Source: Lutibacter sp.
GTDB lineage: Bacteria; Bacteroidota; Bacteroidia; Flavobacteriales; Flavobacteriaceae
Assembly: GCA_030748365.1 (NCBI GenBank)
Contig: JASMME010000085.1
Coordinates: 1 to 6,241 of the forward strand
Length of the DNA: 6,241 nucleotides
Direction of reading: 5' to 3'
In this document: positions 1 through 6,241 of the stretch, piece after piece
How the letters are laid out: each line of letters starts with the position of its first letter
Numbering within the stretch: the first letter of the stretch is position 1
Notes under the pieces: model-generated
What the model was told of the DNA's origin: nothing
The model's input: only the letters and a program-made list of their open reading frames with translations
Database searches by the model: none
Position numbers and translations under genes: made by a program

Positions 1-2
1 GT

Positions 3-1952
3 GAAAAAACAATCAATCACATCACAGAGTTTGAGGGTAGCTTATACTTATCAACCCCTTTTGCCATCATTGTGTACGACCTGGAAAATAGGGTATTTGG
101 GGATACGTTTTTTATTGGTAACCAGTCTTCAGAAATAATGATTAACGAGGTTGCCATTCTGGGCGAGCAACTATTTGCCGCCACTGAGTATGGCTTATAT
201 ACAGCGGATGTGTACAATCCTAATTTGATCGACTTTAATCAGTGGACCTTACTATTTTCAGGTAATTTTACTGCAGTCAAGGCTTTTAACAAGCAATTAT
301 ACACCAGTAAGGCTAGGCAATTGTTTCGTGTAGAGGAAAGTAGTTTATGGCTGGTGGCAGACTATGCAGCAGCCATTCAAAAAATAAAGACTGGTCAAAA
401 ATATATGACTATCAACACCCACAACCAGGTGTTTTGTTTGGATGAATCAATGCAAGAAGTGTTTGTGTATAACAGTGCTGCTAGTGATCCTTTCCACAAT
501 CATATACAGGCCGCTTACTGTACCGACAACAAGCTTTTCTTGGGAACACAAAATGTCGGCCTACTCATCAGTGCACTGCCGCTACAAAACCCTCCTGATT
601 TTAAAGAAGTTCATCCAGGCGGCCCTAGTTCCAATGAGGCATTTTCTATTACAGCAACCGGCAATGATGATTTATGGGTGGTTTATGGTGGGTACAACAG
701 TGCATATACCCCCAATCTAAAAAAAGCTGGTTATGATCATTTTAATGGGGAGTATTGGGTAAATACTCCGTATAATGACAACCTAGGAGTTCGCGGATTG
801 TCGCATGTTACGGTTGACCCCAAAAATCCGGATAAGGCCTATATAAGTTCCTGGGGGGATGGTATGTTGGTGGTAGAAAACGATGAAATCACCGGTCATT
901 GGAACCACGAAAACAGCGGGCTGGAAAAACTAATCTATACCCCAGCACCTGACTATGTAAGCATTCGTATCAACGGTGCTGCTTTTGATACACAAGGAAA
1001 TCTATGGATCGCCAATGCTTGGGTAGATAAGCGAATAAAAAAATACAGTGCGATGGGGCAGTGGTCTTCATTCGATATGAGTACAACCATCACAAACGGG
1101 GCCTTGGGATTGAATGAGCTTAGTATTGATAAAAACCAGACAGTGTGGATAGGGTCGCGCCGAAATGGGGTGCTGATTTTTAACGAACAAAAGGGGCAGA
1201 AGTTCTCACTTACCACGGCGGTTGACGGAGGTAATTTACCTGATTTAAATGTACGAACGGTGCAGGCAGATCAAAGTAACCGCATCTGGATAGGCACCAA
1301 AAAAGGCTTGGTAGTTTATCAAAATGCTTCGGATATTTTAAGTGGTGAGGTATCCAATGCAGCTCCGGTGATCATTTCAGAGGGTGGTGGTTATAAAAAA
1401 CTATTAGGAGAACAGGTTATCAATAGCATTGCAACGGATGGCGCAGATAACAAGTGGTTTGGCACTGAAACCGGCGGCGCTATAATGACCTCTCCCGATG
1501 GTACCAATACCTTGCAGGTATTTAACAAAGACAATTCTCCACTACCTTCTAATACCATTGTAAAAATATCGGTAGCAGAAGAATCGGGCAAGGTATATTT
1601 TGCAACCGATAAAGGAATTGTAGCTTACCAGAGTGATGTGACCACTTACGGAACTTATCTGCCGGCAGCCTACGCCTACCCAAACCCGGCAACCCGCACC
1701 CATGATTTTATCACCATTGAGGGAAGAGGTGGCGCCCGTTTACCCAAAGATTGTAATGTAAAAATATTGGATACTGGGGGAAACTTGGTTTTTGAGACCA
1801 ACCTGCGCGAAGGACAGGAAAGCCATGGGGGTAGGGTTATTTGGGATAAGAGAAACCTGGCTGGAAAACAAGTTGCCTCAGGTATTTATATCGTATTATT
1901 ATCTGCCAACGGTACCGAAACATCCTTTGTAAAAATTGCCCTTATCAACTGA
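3..1952 (+). CDS. porZ: PorZ-like type IX secretion protein, 5'-truncated by window edge
   Basis: This is the 3' part of a gene for a surface beta-propeller protein of the type IX secretion system (T9SS). The frame is open from base 3 with no stop, so the GTG at 72 is internal and the true start with its signal peptide lies to the left; 649 residues are visible. Visible residues 14-20 (LYLSTPF) and the following VYDLENRVFGDTFFIGN segment match what I recall of PorZ-type proteins. Several short propeller strands of the two-component-regulator-propeller type recur: LWIANA, VWIGSRRNGV, IWIGTKKGLV, KWFGTETGG and VYFATDKGIV. From about residue 557 there is a T9SS C-terminal domain: YPNPAT, then GGNLVFET, SGIYIVLL and final VKIALIN. 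In Porphyromonas gingivalis PorZ belongs to the PorU-PorV-PorQ-PorZ attachment complex and helps supply anionic LPS for anchoring cargo. The stop is 2 nt before recO. An alternative is another T9SS-exported propeller protein; no sensor-kinase domain follows the propeller. Confidence 0.8.
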   Translation, partial: EKTINHITEFEGSLYLSTPFAIIVYDLENRVFGDTFFIGNQSSEIMINEVAILGEQLFAATEYGLYTADVYNPNLIDFNQWTLLFSGNFTAVKAFNKQLYTSKARQLFRVEESSLWLVADYAAAIQKIKTGQKYMTINTHNQVFCLDESMQEVFVYNSAASDPFHNHIQAAYCTDNKLFLGTQNVGLLISALPLQNPPDFKEVHPGGPSSNEAFSITATGNDDLWVVYGGYNSAYTPNLKKAGYDHFNGEYWVNTPYNDNLGVRGLSHVTVDPKNPDKAYISSWGDGMLVVENDEITGHWNHENSGLEKLIYTPAPDYVSIRINGAAFDTQGNLWIANAWVDKRIKKYSAMGQWSSFDMSTTITNGALGLNELSIDKNQTVWIGSRRNGVLIFNEQKGQKFSLTTAVDGGNLPDLNVRTVQADQSNRIWIGTKKGLVVYQNASDILSGEVSNAAPVIISEGGGYKKLLGEQVINSIATDGADNKWFGTETGGAIMTSPDGTNTLQVFNKDNSPLPSNTIVKISVAEESGKVYFATDKGIVAYQSDVTTYGTYLPAAYAYPNPATRTHDFITIEGRGGARLPKDCNVKILDTGGNLVFETNLREGQESHGGRVIWDKRNLAGKQVASGIYIVLLSANGTETSFVKIALIN

Positions 1953-1954
1953 TT

Positions 1955-2677
1955 ATGATACAAAAAACCAAGGCCATTGTACTCAACACCATCAAATATG
2001 GAGACACCAGCCTAATAGCCACTTGTTACACTGAAAAATACGGACTAAAGAGTTACTTGTTAAAAGGGGTGTTGCGCAGCAAAAAAAGGGGGGTAAAAGC
2101 CGCTTATTTTCAACCGTTGATGCAACTTTGTTTAACTGCCAGACACAATGATAAGGGGTATTTGAACACCATTCGAGAAATTGAAATAAACCACTTCTAT
2201 CAATCTGTATACACAGATATAAAAAAACAAACCATTGCCCTTTTCCTAGCTGAAATACTGTATCGAACCATCAAAGAAGAAGAAGAAAACACTTCTTTGT
2301 TCAAATACCTGGAAACTGCTTTTTTATGGCTAGACACACATGATCATATAGCTAATTTTCACTTGCTGTTTTTACTAAAACTTACAAAGTTCTTAGGTTT
2401 TTACCCATCAACATCCCTTGAAAAGGAGGGGTATTTTGATTTGTTAGAGGGCCAGTTCACAGCAAGCAGTAACCAGCACACCATCACAGGAAAAAAATTG
2501 GATTCGTTTAGGAAAATTTTAGGCACACATTTTGATGTGTTAGAGGGTGTTGGTTTCAGTGCTGAAAATCGTCAGGATTTATTGTCGATACTAATTCAAT
2601 ATTTTGAATTACATTTGACCGGGTTTATAAAACCCAAATCCCTGGCTGTGTTATCAGCTGTTTTTAAGAGTGTATGA
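1955..2677 (+). CDS. recO: DNA repair protein RecO
   Basis: RecO is a cytoplasmic recombination mediator. With RecR it helps load RecA onto SSB-coated single-stranded DNA in the RecFOR pathway, and it can anneal complementary strands. The 240-residue length is normal. Residues 1-80 form the N-terminal OB-fold (KTKAIVLNTIKYGDTSLI, then the basic LKGVLRSKKRGVKAAYFQPL segment, residues 37-56). An alpha-helical domain follows, with KQTIALFLAEILYRTI and ANFHLLFLLKLTKFLGFYP as recognisable family segments. The only cysteines are C24 and C58, so the four-cysteine zinc site of Deinococcus/Thermus RecO is absent, as I recall for Bacteroidota RecO. The ATG at 1955 is only 2 nt after the porZ stop and fits the family N-terminus; no Shine-Dalgarno-like sequence precedes it. 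The TGA stop overlaps the receptor ATG as ATGA at 2674-2677, so all three genes are probably co-transcribed. Codons 43-46 are an A7G6 purine run. Confidence 0.95.
   Translation: MIQKTKAIVLNTIKYGDTSLIATCYTEKYGLKSYLLKGVLRSKKRGVKAAYFQPLMQLCLTARHNDKGYLNTIREIEINHFYQSVYTDIKKQTIALFLAEILYRTIKEEEENTSLFKYLETAFLWLDTHDHIANFHLLFLLKLTKFLGFYPSTSLEKEGYFDLLEGQFTASSNQHTITGKKLDSFRKILGTHFDVLEGVGFSAENRQDLLSILIQYFELHLTGFIKPKSLAVLSAVFKSV
2081..2093 (+). repeat. A7G6 purine run in recO
   Basis: Seven A followed by six G encode Lys43-Lys44-Arg45-Gly46 and the first base of Val47, in the basic segment at the end of the RecO OB-fold. In the +1 frame a TAA follows immediately at 2094-2096. The run does not have the codon phasing of a classical A AAA AAG minus-one slippery site, so I treat it as a possible mutation hotspot or assembly-error site, not a recoding signal. 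Confidence 0.85.
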
Positions 2678-5142
2678 AGTATAGATTTTTTTGTTGTACT
2701 GTCTTATTGGTGGGTTTATTACAGGCTCAAAGGGTACAGGTACTTACTTTTGACAGTGGTGAACCCCTTGAGAATGTGATTGTTTATGATGAAGCGAAAA
2801 AGACGGTTTATTACACAGACAAAGCGGGAGGGGTGTCGCTAGATGCCTTTGGTGATTATGAAGTGATTTCTTTTAACCACCTTGCTTATATAGAATACGA
2901 AGTGCTTAAAAGAGACCTGGTGGCATCTGGTTTGGTTATCAGGCTACATAAAAAAGCGGAGTTGTTGAATGAAATTGTGTTATCAGCCTCTAAAGAAAAA
3001 GAAAAAAGGAGTCGGATTGCCGAACAGGTTGCGGTGGTGTTTAAGGAGGGTATCCAAGATATTTCGCCCCAAACTTCCGCAGACCTGCTGGCTACCATTC
3101 CTGGTATAAAAGTTCAAAAATCTCAGTTTGGGGGGGGAAGCCCTGTGTTGAGGGGTATGGAGGCTAACCGGGTATTGTTGGTGATAGATGGGGTTCGGAT
3201 GAACAATGCTATTTACAGAAGGGGTCACTTACACAACTCAATAACCGTGTCACCCAATATTCTTGACAGGACGGAAGTTATTTTCGGTCCCTCTTCTGTT
3301 ATTTACGGATCCGATGCTTTGGGAGGGGTGATTCATTATTATACCAAAACCCCCAAACCATCGGCAAACAAAGGTGTTAGTGGTTCTTTTTTTTCGAGGT
3401 ATAGCAGTGTAAACAACGAACGTAGTGCCTCGGGAGATCTTGAAGTAATAAACAATAAATGGGCTGCTTATACCAATATTTCATATAGTAAATTTGGTGA
3501 TTTGACAATGGGTGGCAACCGAAGCCACGGTTATGAGGATTGGGGAAAGGTTTTTGAGTATTCTAACAATGGTGGTGATTTTTTCAATGCACATAGTGTA
3601 GCAAATAACAACCCCCGTATACAGAAAAACACTGGTTTCCACCAGACCGATTTTTTACAAAAATTTACTTTTACACTCTCTCCTGACACCCAATTGCTTT
3701 TCAACCTTCAATTTTCCCAGTCATCAAACATAAACCGGTTTGATAAACTTACAGAGTATAGTGGAGACAAACTTAAATATGCTGAGTGGTATTACGGCCC
3801 TCAAAAAAGGTGGTTGTTCTCATCCCAATTAAAGATACACCCCAATAAAAAATGGTTAGAAAAAGGTACCATCACCGCTGCTTTTCAAGACATTGAGGAG
3901 TCCCGTATCTATAGAAAATTTAATAGTTTAGATCGTTTGTATGGTGTTGAAAATGTAAAAGTTTTTAGTATAAATGGTGATTTTTTTGTACCCTTAACCC
4001 GGGATAAGAAACGTGTTTTTTCCTACGGCTTTGAGGCAAGCCACAACAAAGTGCTTTCAGACGCTTATTGTAGGGCGTTGGAAGTTTCTGGTAACCAGGT
4101 TCTTGGTTTTACAGATGTTTTTAATATTCAGTCTCGTTACCCAGATGGAGGGAGTACCTATAGCAGCGCTGCCGCTTATCTGAATTACCGTCAGGACATC
4201 AATTCTAAAACCACCCTCAATAGTGGCATTCGTTGGGTAAACACCTATTTAACCGCTAAGTGGTTAGATGATTCACTGATAGCGCTTCCAAATCGTATTA
4301 TACTAAACAATGCGGCCCTTACTGCCACGTTTGGATACGTCTACAAACCCAGGGAAGACTGGCAACTAAATGCGGTCATATCTTCTGGTTTTAGATCACC
4401 CAATATTGATGATATTGGTAAAATTAGAGAGAAATTTGGGTTTGTATCAGTACCTAATACCCATTTAAAACCAGAATATGCCTACAATGCAGAAATGGGT
4501 GTCATTAAATATTTTCTCAATAAAACCTTCCACATCAATTGGAATGCTTATTACACCCTCCTAAACAATTATATCGTACGCGATTATTTCGACCCAAACC
4601 ACTACGGAGACGGAACCATTATGTACCATGGTGAAGAGGGTACTACCATCGCCAATGTTAATAAAGGTACTGCTTATATTACGGGAAGTACCTTAAGTAT
4701 AAAAGGAACTTTATATAGAAATTGGTTTACCAGTAGCTCTTTGACTTATACCAAAGGCAACACCTATGACACCCAACTTCCTTTGTCTTCTATTCCTCCC
4801 TTGTTTGGAATGGTGGAGATGGGTTTTAAAAAGAGAAAAATACAGGTGGTTGCCAGCTGGAAATTCAACCTAAAAAAAAGGTTATCAGATTATAATAGTA
4901 TAGAAGGTATTGACAACCTAGAACAAGCGCCTACTGAATATATAGGTATTTTTCCGACTGACAAATACCTAGATTTACCTGCTTGGAATATCCTACATAT
5001 ACGCTCTAAATACCAGGTAAACGAACGGGTTTCTCTGATGTTAAACCTCGACAATCTGTTTGATAAGCATTATAAAGAATTTGCCTCCTCTATAAGTGCT
5101 CCTGGCAGAAACCTATCGCTTTCCATCTTTGCTAAGTGGTAG
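2674..5142 (+). CDS. TonB-dependent outer-membrane receptor, hemoglobin/transferrin-type plug
   Basis: This 822-residue protein is a TonB-dependent outer-membrane importer that uses the proton motive force through TonB-ExbBD to move a scarce ligand into the periplasm. A signal peptide covers residues 1-18 (MKYRFF, hydrophobic core, probable cleavage after LLQA). Residues 19-95 look like a carboxypeptidase-regulatory-like beta-sandwich, common in Bacteroidota receptors, followed by LNEIVLSAS (98-106), which may be or sit next to a TonB box. The plug spans about 110-225, with LRGMEANRVLLVIDGVRM (159-176) and GPSSVIYGSDALGGVI (205-220), closest to the hemoglobin/transferrin/lactoferrin receptor style. 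The 22-strand barrel follows, with GFRSPN (572-577), VPNTHLKPE (593-601), a conserved-looking IPPLFG (707-712), NLDNLFDKHY (791-800) and C-terminal aromatic W822. The FRSPN and PNTHL motifs resemble the FRAP and NPNL boxes of heme receptors, but the only histidine nearby is H597 inside the second motif, so the ligand is not assigned. Its ATG overlaps the recO stop by 4 nt. A G8 tract lies at codons 153-155. Confidence 0.93.
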   Translation: MKYRFFCCTVLLVGLLQAQRVQVLTFDSGEPLENVIVYDEAKKTVYYTDKAGGVSLDAFGDYEVISFNHLAYIEYEVLKRDLVASGLVIRLHKKAELLNEIVLSASKEKEKRSRIAEQVAVVFKEGIQDISPQTSADLLATIPGIKVQKSQFGGGSPVLRGMEANRVLLVIDGVRMNNAIYRRGHLHNSITVSPNILDRTEVIFGPSSVIYGSDALGGVIHYYTKTPKPSANKGVSGSFFSRYSSVNNERSASGDLEVINNKWAAYTNISYSKFGDLTMGGNRSHGYEDWGKVFEYSNNGGDFFNAHSVANNNPRIQKNTGFHQTDFLQKFTFTLSPDTQLLFNLQFSQSSNINRFDKLTEYSGDKLKYAEWYYGPQKRWLFSSQLKIHPNKKWLEKGTITAAFQDIEESRIYRKFNSLDRLYGVENVKVFSINGDFFVPLTRDKKRVFSYGFEASHNKVLSDAYCRALEVSGNQVLGFTDVFNIQSRYPDGGSTYSSAAAYLNYRQDINSKTTLNSGIRWVNTYLTAKWLDDSLIALPNRIILNNAALTATFGYVYKPREDWQLNAVISSGFRSPNIDDIGKIREKFGFVSVPNTHLKPEYAYNAEMGVIKYFLNKTFHINWNAYYTLLNNYIVRDYFDPNHYGDGTIMYHGEEGTTIANVNKGTAYITGSTLSIKGTLYRNWFTSSSLTYTKGNTYDTQLPLSSIPPLFGMVEMGFKKRKIQVVASWKFNLKKRLSDYNSIEGIDNLEQAPTEYIGIFPTDKYLDLPAWNILHIRSKYQVNERVSLMLNLDNLFDKHYKEFASSISAPGRNLSLSIFAKW
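3130..3137 (+). repeat. G8 homopolymer in the receptor plug region
   Basis: Eight consecutive G bases encode part of Gly153-Gly154-Gly155, just before the plug motif SPVLRG. It is the longest G run I see in the window. Loss of one G brings a TGA into frame at 3149-3151; gain of one G brings a TAA at 3165-3167. Either change would end the protein within the plug. The tract is certain; a role as a phase-variation switch is speculative, since conserved glycines could explain it. Confidence 0.9.
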
Positions 5143-5147
5143 ATTGT

Positions 5148-5588
5148 TTATTGCTTTAACATAGCAATATGAGGTATGCCATCTTCGAGGTAAGGACTTC
5201 CTTGTTGTTCAAAACCATGAAACTGGTAAAAACCCTTTAGATAGCGCTGTGCAGAAATTTTTATTTCCTCGGTATTAAACTGTGTATTGATGGCTTGTAT
5301 TGATGCTTGCATGATGATATGTCCGATTCCCTTGCCTCGTTCTTCACTGTGCACCACTACCCTCCCAATACTGGCTTGTTCAAAGTAATCACCTGCTTTA
5401 AAAATACGGGTATAGGCCACTAGTTTATCTTCTTTAAAACCCAGTATATGGGTTGCTTTTTTGTCTTTGTCATCTATATCCTGGTATACACATTGTTGTT
5501 CCACAACAAAAACAGCACTTCTCAATTGTAAAAGGGTATACAATTCATCGCTACTTAGTTGGGAAAATTTTTTAATTGTAATAGTCAT
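5148..5588 (-). CDS. ElaA-like GNAT family N-acetyltransferase
   Basis: This 146-residue cytoplasmic protein has the fold and motifs of the GNAT acetyltransferases, which move an acetyl group from acetyl-CoA to an amine. The N-terminal segment LYTLLQLRSAVFVVEQQCVYQDID (residues 16-39) is typical of the ElaA subfamily. Motif A is ASIGRVVVHSEERGKGIG (72-89), in which R84-G85-K86-G87-I88-G89 is the RxxGxG pyrophosphate-binding loop. Motif B is around AQRYLKGFYQFHGF (113-126), with tyrosine and phenylalanine residues as usual. The length is normal and the gene looks intact. The ATG at 5588-5586 lies 5 nt after the stop of the upstream metal transporter, which points to co-transcription; no Shine-Dalgarno-like sequence is seen. 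The physiological substrate of ElaA-type proteins is, to my knowledge, not established, so none is given. Confidence 0.92.
   Translation of the reverse strand: MTITIKKFSQLSSDELYTLLQLRSAVFVVEQQCVYQDIDDKDKKATHILGFKEDKLVAYTRIFKAGDYFEQASIGRVVVHSEERGKGIGHIIMQASIQAINTQFNTEEIKISAQRYLKGFYQFHGFEQQGSPYLEDGIPHIAMLKQ
5149..5169. repeat. Small inverted repeat at the convergent gene junction
   Basis: TATTGCT (5149-5155) and AGCAATA (5163-5169) pair perfectly over 7 bp around a 7-nt loop. The repeat overlaps the acetyltransferase stop codon and begins 7 nt after the receptor stop. With only two G-C pairs and no T-run on either side it is weak as an intrinsic terminator. It is recorded because it is the only symmetrical element where both transcripts should end. 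It may be chance. Confidence 0.3.
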
Positions 5589-5593
5589 TGGAC

Positions 5594-6241
5594 TTAGTCT
5601 TGGATGATGATTTCTTTGTGATCATCACGAAAAAATTCAGGTTGTAAATTACTGTGACTTATGTGGAACTTTTCCTTTAAGATCCGCTCTACTTGTTGAC
5701 ATTTTTGATCGAATTCTGAGAGTCTTATATCTTTTTTAAACTGAATATGTGCTTCAAAATGACAGTCGTGGTCATTGAGTTGCCACAGGTGTACGTGGTG
5801 GATATTTTTAATACCTTCCATTTGTAAAATCTCTTTTTCAATATCGATAATATTGAGGTGTGAAGGGCTAAAGAGCATTAACACCTTTAAAGCACTTATC
5901 AGTATGTCCCAACTGAGATAAATCAGGTATATAGAAATTAGCAAAGTAAGCAGCGCATCAATCCAAAAAATCGCATAAAATTTCATCATCAAACCACCAA
6001 ATAAAACTGCAACGGAAGTGAGCATATCGGTTACTAAATGAAGGTAAGCAGATTTTATATTCATATTTTTTTCTGCATCGCTTTTCAATAACAATACACT
6101 TATACCATTGGCCAACGCTCCTAAAATAGCCAAGTAAATAACCACATCACTGATAATTTCTTGGGGATGATATAAGCGCTTAATAGCTTCAATACCCAGG
6201 TAAACAGCAACCACCACCAAAGTGGAAGCGTTGATAAACGC
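5594..6241 (-). CDS. CDF family divalent metal cation transporter, 5'-truncated by window edge
   Basis: This is the C-terminal 215 residues of a CzcD/YiiP-like cation diffusion facilitator, an inner-membrane antiporter that exports Zn2+ or related divalent metals in exchange for protons. Coding is open to the last base of the window, so the TTG at 6220 is internal; about 85-100 residues, including TM1-TM2 with the first half of the transport site, lie beyond the edge. Numbering from the first visible residue, TM3 is about 2-21, TM4 31-52, TM5 64-86 and TM6 92-114. TM5 carries HLVTD (H68, D72), the HxxxD half-site expected for zinc-type CDFs. The TM4-TM5 loop is short and not histidine-rich. 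The cytoplasmic domain (about 134-215) has HHVHLW (148-153), further histidines at 158, 161 and 165, and HISHSNLQPE (193-202), as in the metal-binding dimerisation domain of this family. The metal is inferred to be zinc; cobalt, cadmium or others are possible. It ends 5 nt before the acetyltransferase gene. Confidence 0.93.
   Translation of the reverse strand, partial: AFINASTLVVVAVYLGIEAIKRLYHPQEIISDVVIYLAILGALANGISVLLLKSDAEKNMNIKSAYLHLVTDMLTSVAVLFGGLMMKFYAIFWIDALLTLLISIYLIYLSWDILISALKVLMLFSPSHLNIIDIEKEILQMEGIKNIHHVHLWQLNDHDCHFEAHIQFKKDIRLSEFDQKCQQVERILKEKFHISHSNLQPEFFRDDHKEIIIQD

Noticed and set aside
1..75. GTG at position 1 or GTG at position 72 as the start of the first plus-strand gene
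   Set aside because: The GTG at 1 is in a different frame. The frame ending at 1952 is open from base 3, and the residues before 72 read as propeller sequence (LYLSTPFAII), so the gene continues beyond the left edge.
442..720. Alternative plus-strand 92-codon frame inside the porZ-like gene
   Set aside because: It overlaps a well-supported propeller coding region, has no recognisable domain, and its composition fits a shadow frame.
2525..2540. 6-bp hairpin ACACAT-TTTG-ATGTGT in recO
   Set aside because: It is short, inside coding sequence, without a following T-run, and expected by chance.
2674..2730. Lipoprotein signal from Cys7-Cys8 of the receptor
   Set aside because: The cysteines precede the hydrophobic core, so there is no lipobox; an ordinary signal peptidase I site after residue 18 fits better.
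2886..3228. Two minus-strand frames (2886-3098 and 2983-3228) opposite the receptor plug
   Set aside because: Both lie wholly antisense to conserved plug sequence and show no protein family features; one is full of prolines and phenylalanines that arise from the opposite G-rich and A-rich codons.
5493..5509. 7-bp hairpin TTGTTGT-TCC-ACAACAA in the acetyltransferase gene
   Set aside because: It encodes the conserved VVEQ segment and is not placed where a regulatory hairpin would act.
6218..6241. TTG at 6220 as the start of the CDF transporter
   Set aside because: The frame runs to the last base of the window and TM1-TM2, essential for the family, are missing, so this is an internal codon.

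Overview
The window looks like a piece of a Bacteroidota chromosome, most likely from Flavobacteriia (Flavobacteriaceae). The evidence is a PorZ-like beta-propeller protein with a type IX secretion C-terminal domain, a RecO without the zinc-finger cysteines, a Bacteroidota-style TonB-dependent receptor with a small N-terminal domain before its plug, moderately AT-rich DNA, and no Shine-Dalgarno-like sequence before any visible start. Placement below class level is inference.

Layout. On the plus strand there are three tightly packed genes: the 3' part of a porZ-like gene (cut by the left edge), recO (2 nt downstream) and a TonB-dependent outer-membrane receptor (start overlaps the recO stop by 4 nt). 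On the minus strand, reading in from the right edge, are the C-terminal two thirds of a cation diffusion facilitator (CDF) metal transporter (cut by the right edge) and, 5 nt downstream, an ElaA-like GNAT acetyltransferase. The two groups converge and their stop codons are only 5 nt apart. There is no intergenic stretch longer than 5 nt, so no promoter, RNA gene, mobile element or CRISPR array is visible. Promoters for both groups should lie outside the window or inside coding sequence.

How the genes relate. Spacing suggests that porZ, recO and the receptor are transcribed together. Two of the three products act at the outer membrane or cell surface: PorZ in the attachment complex that finishes type IX secretion, and the receptor in TonB-powered uptake. 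RecO is a cytoplasmic recombination-repair protein with no evident mechanistic link to them. The CDF transporter and the acetyltransferase form a second two-gene unit with no obvious functional connection.

I found no sign of a new multi-gene system; this reads as ordinary core genome. The points most worth a second look are a G8 tract in the receptor gene, where a one-base slip either way hits a stop within 14 codons; a receptor whose plug resembles the hemoglobin/transferrin/lactoferrin type but which lacks the usual extra histidine of heme receptors; and the porZ-recO-receptor linkage.
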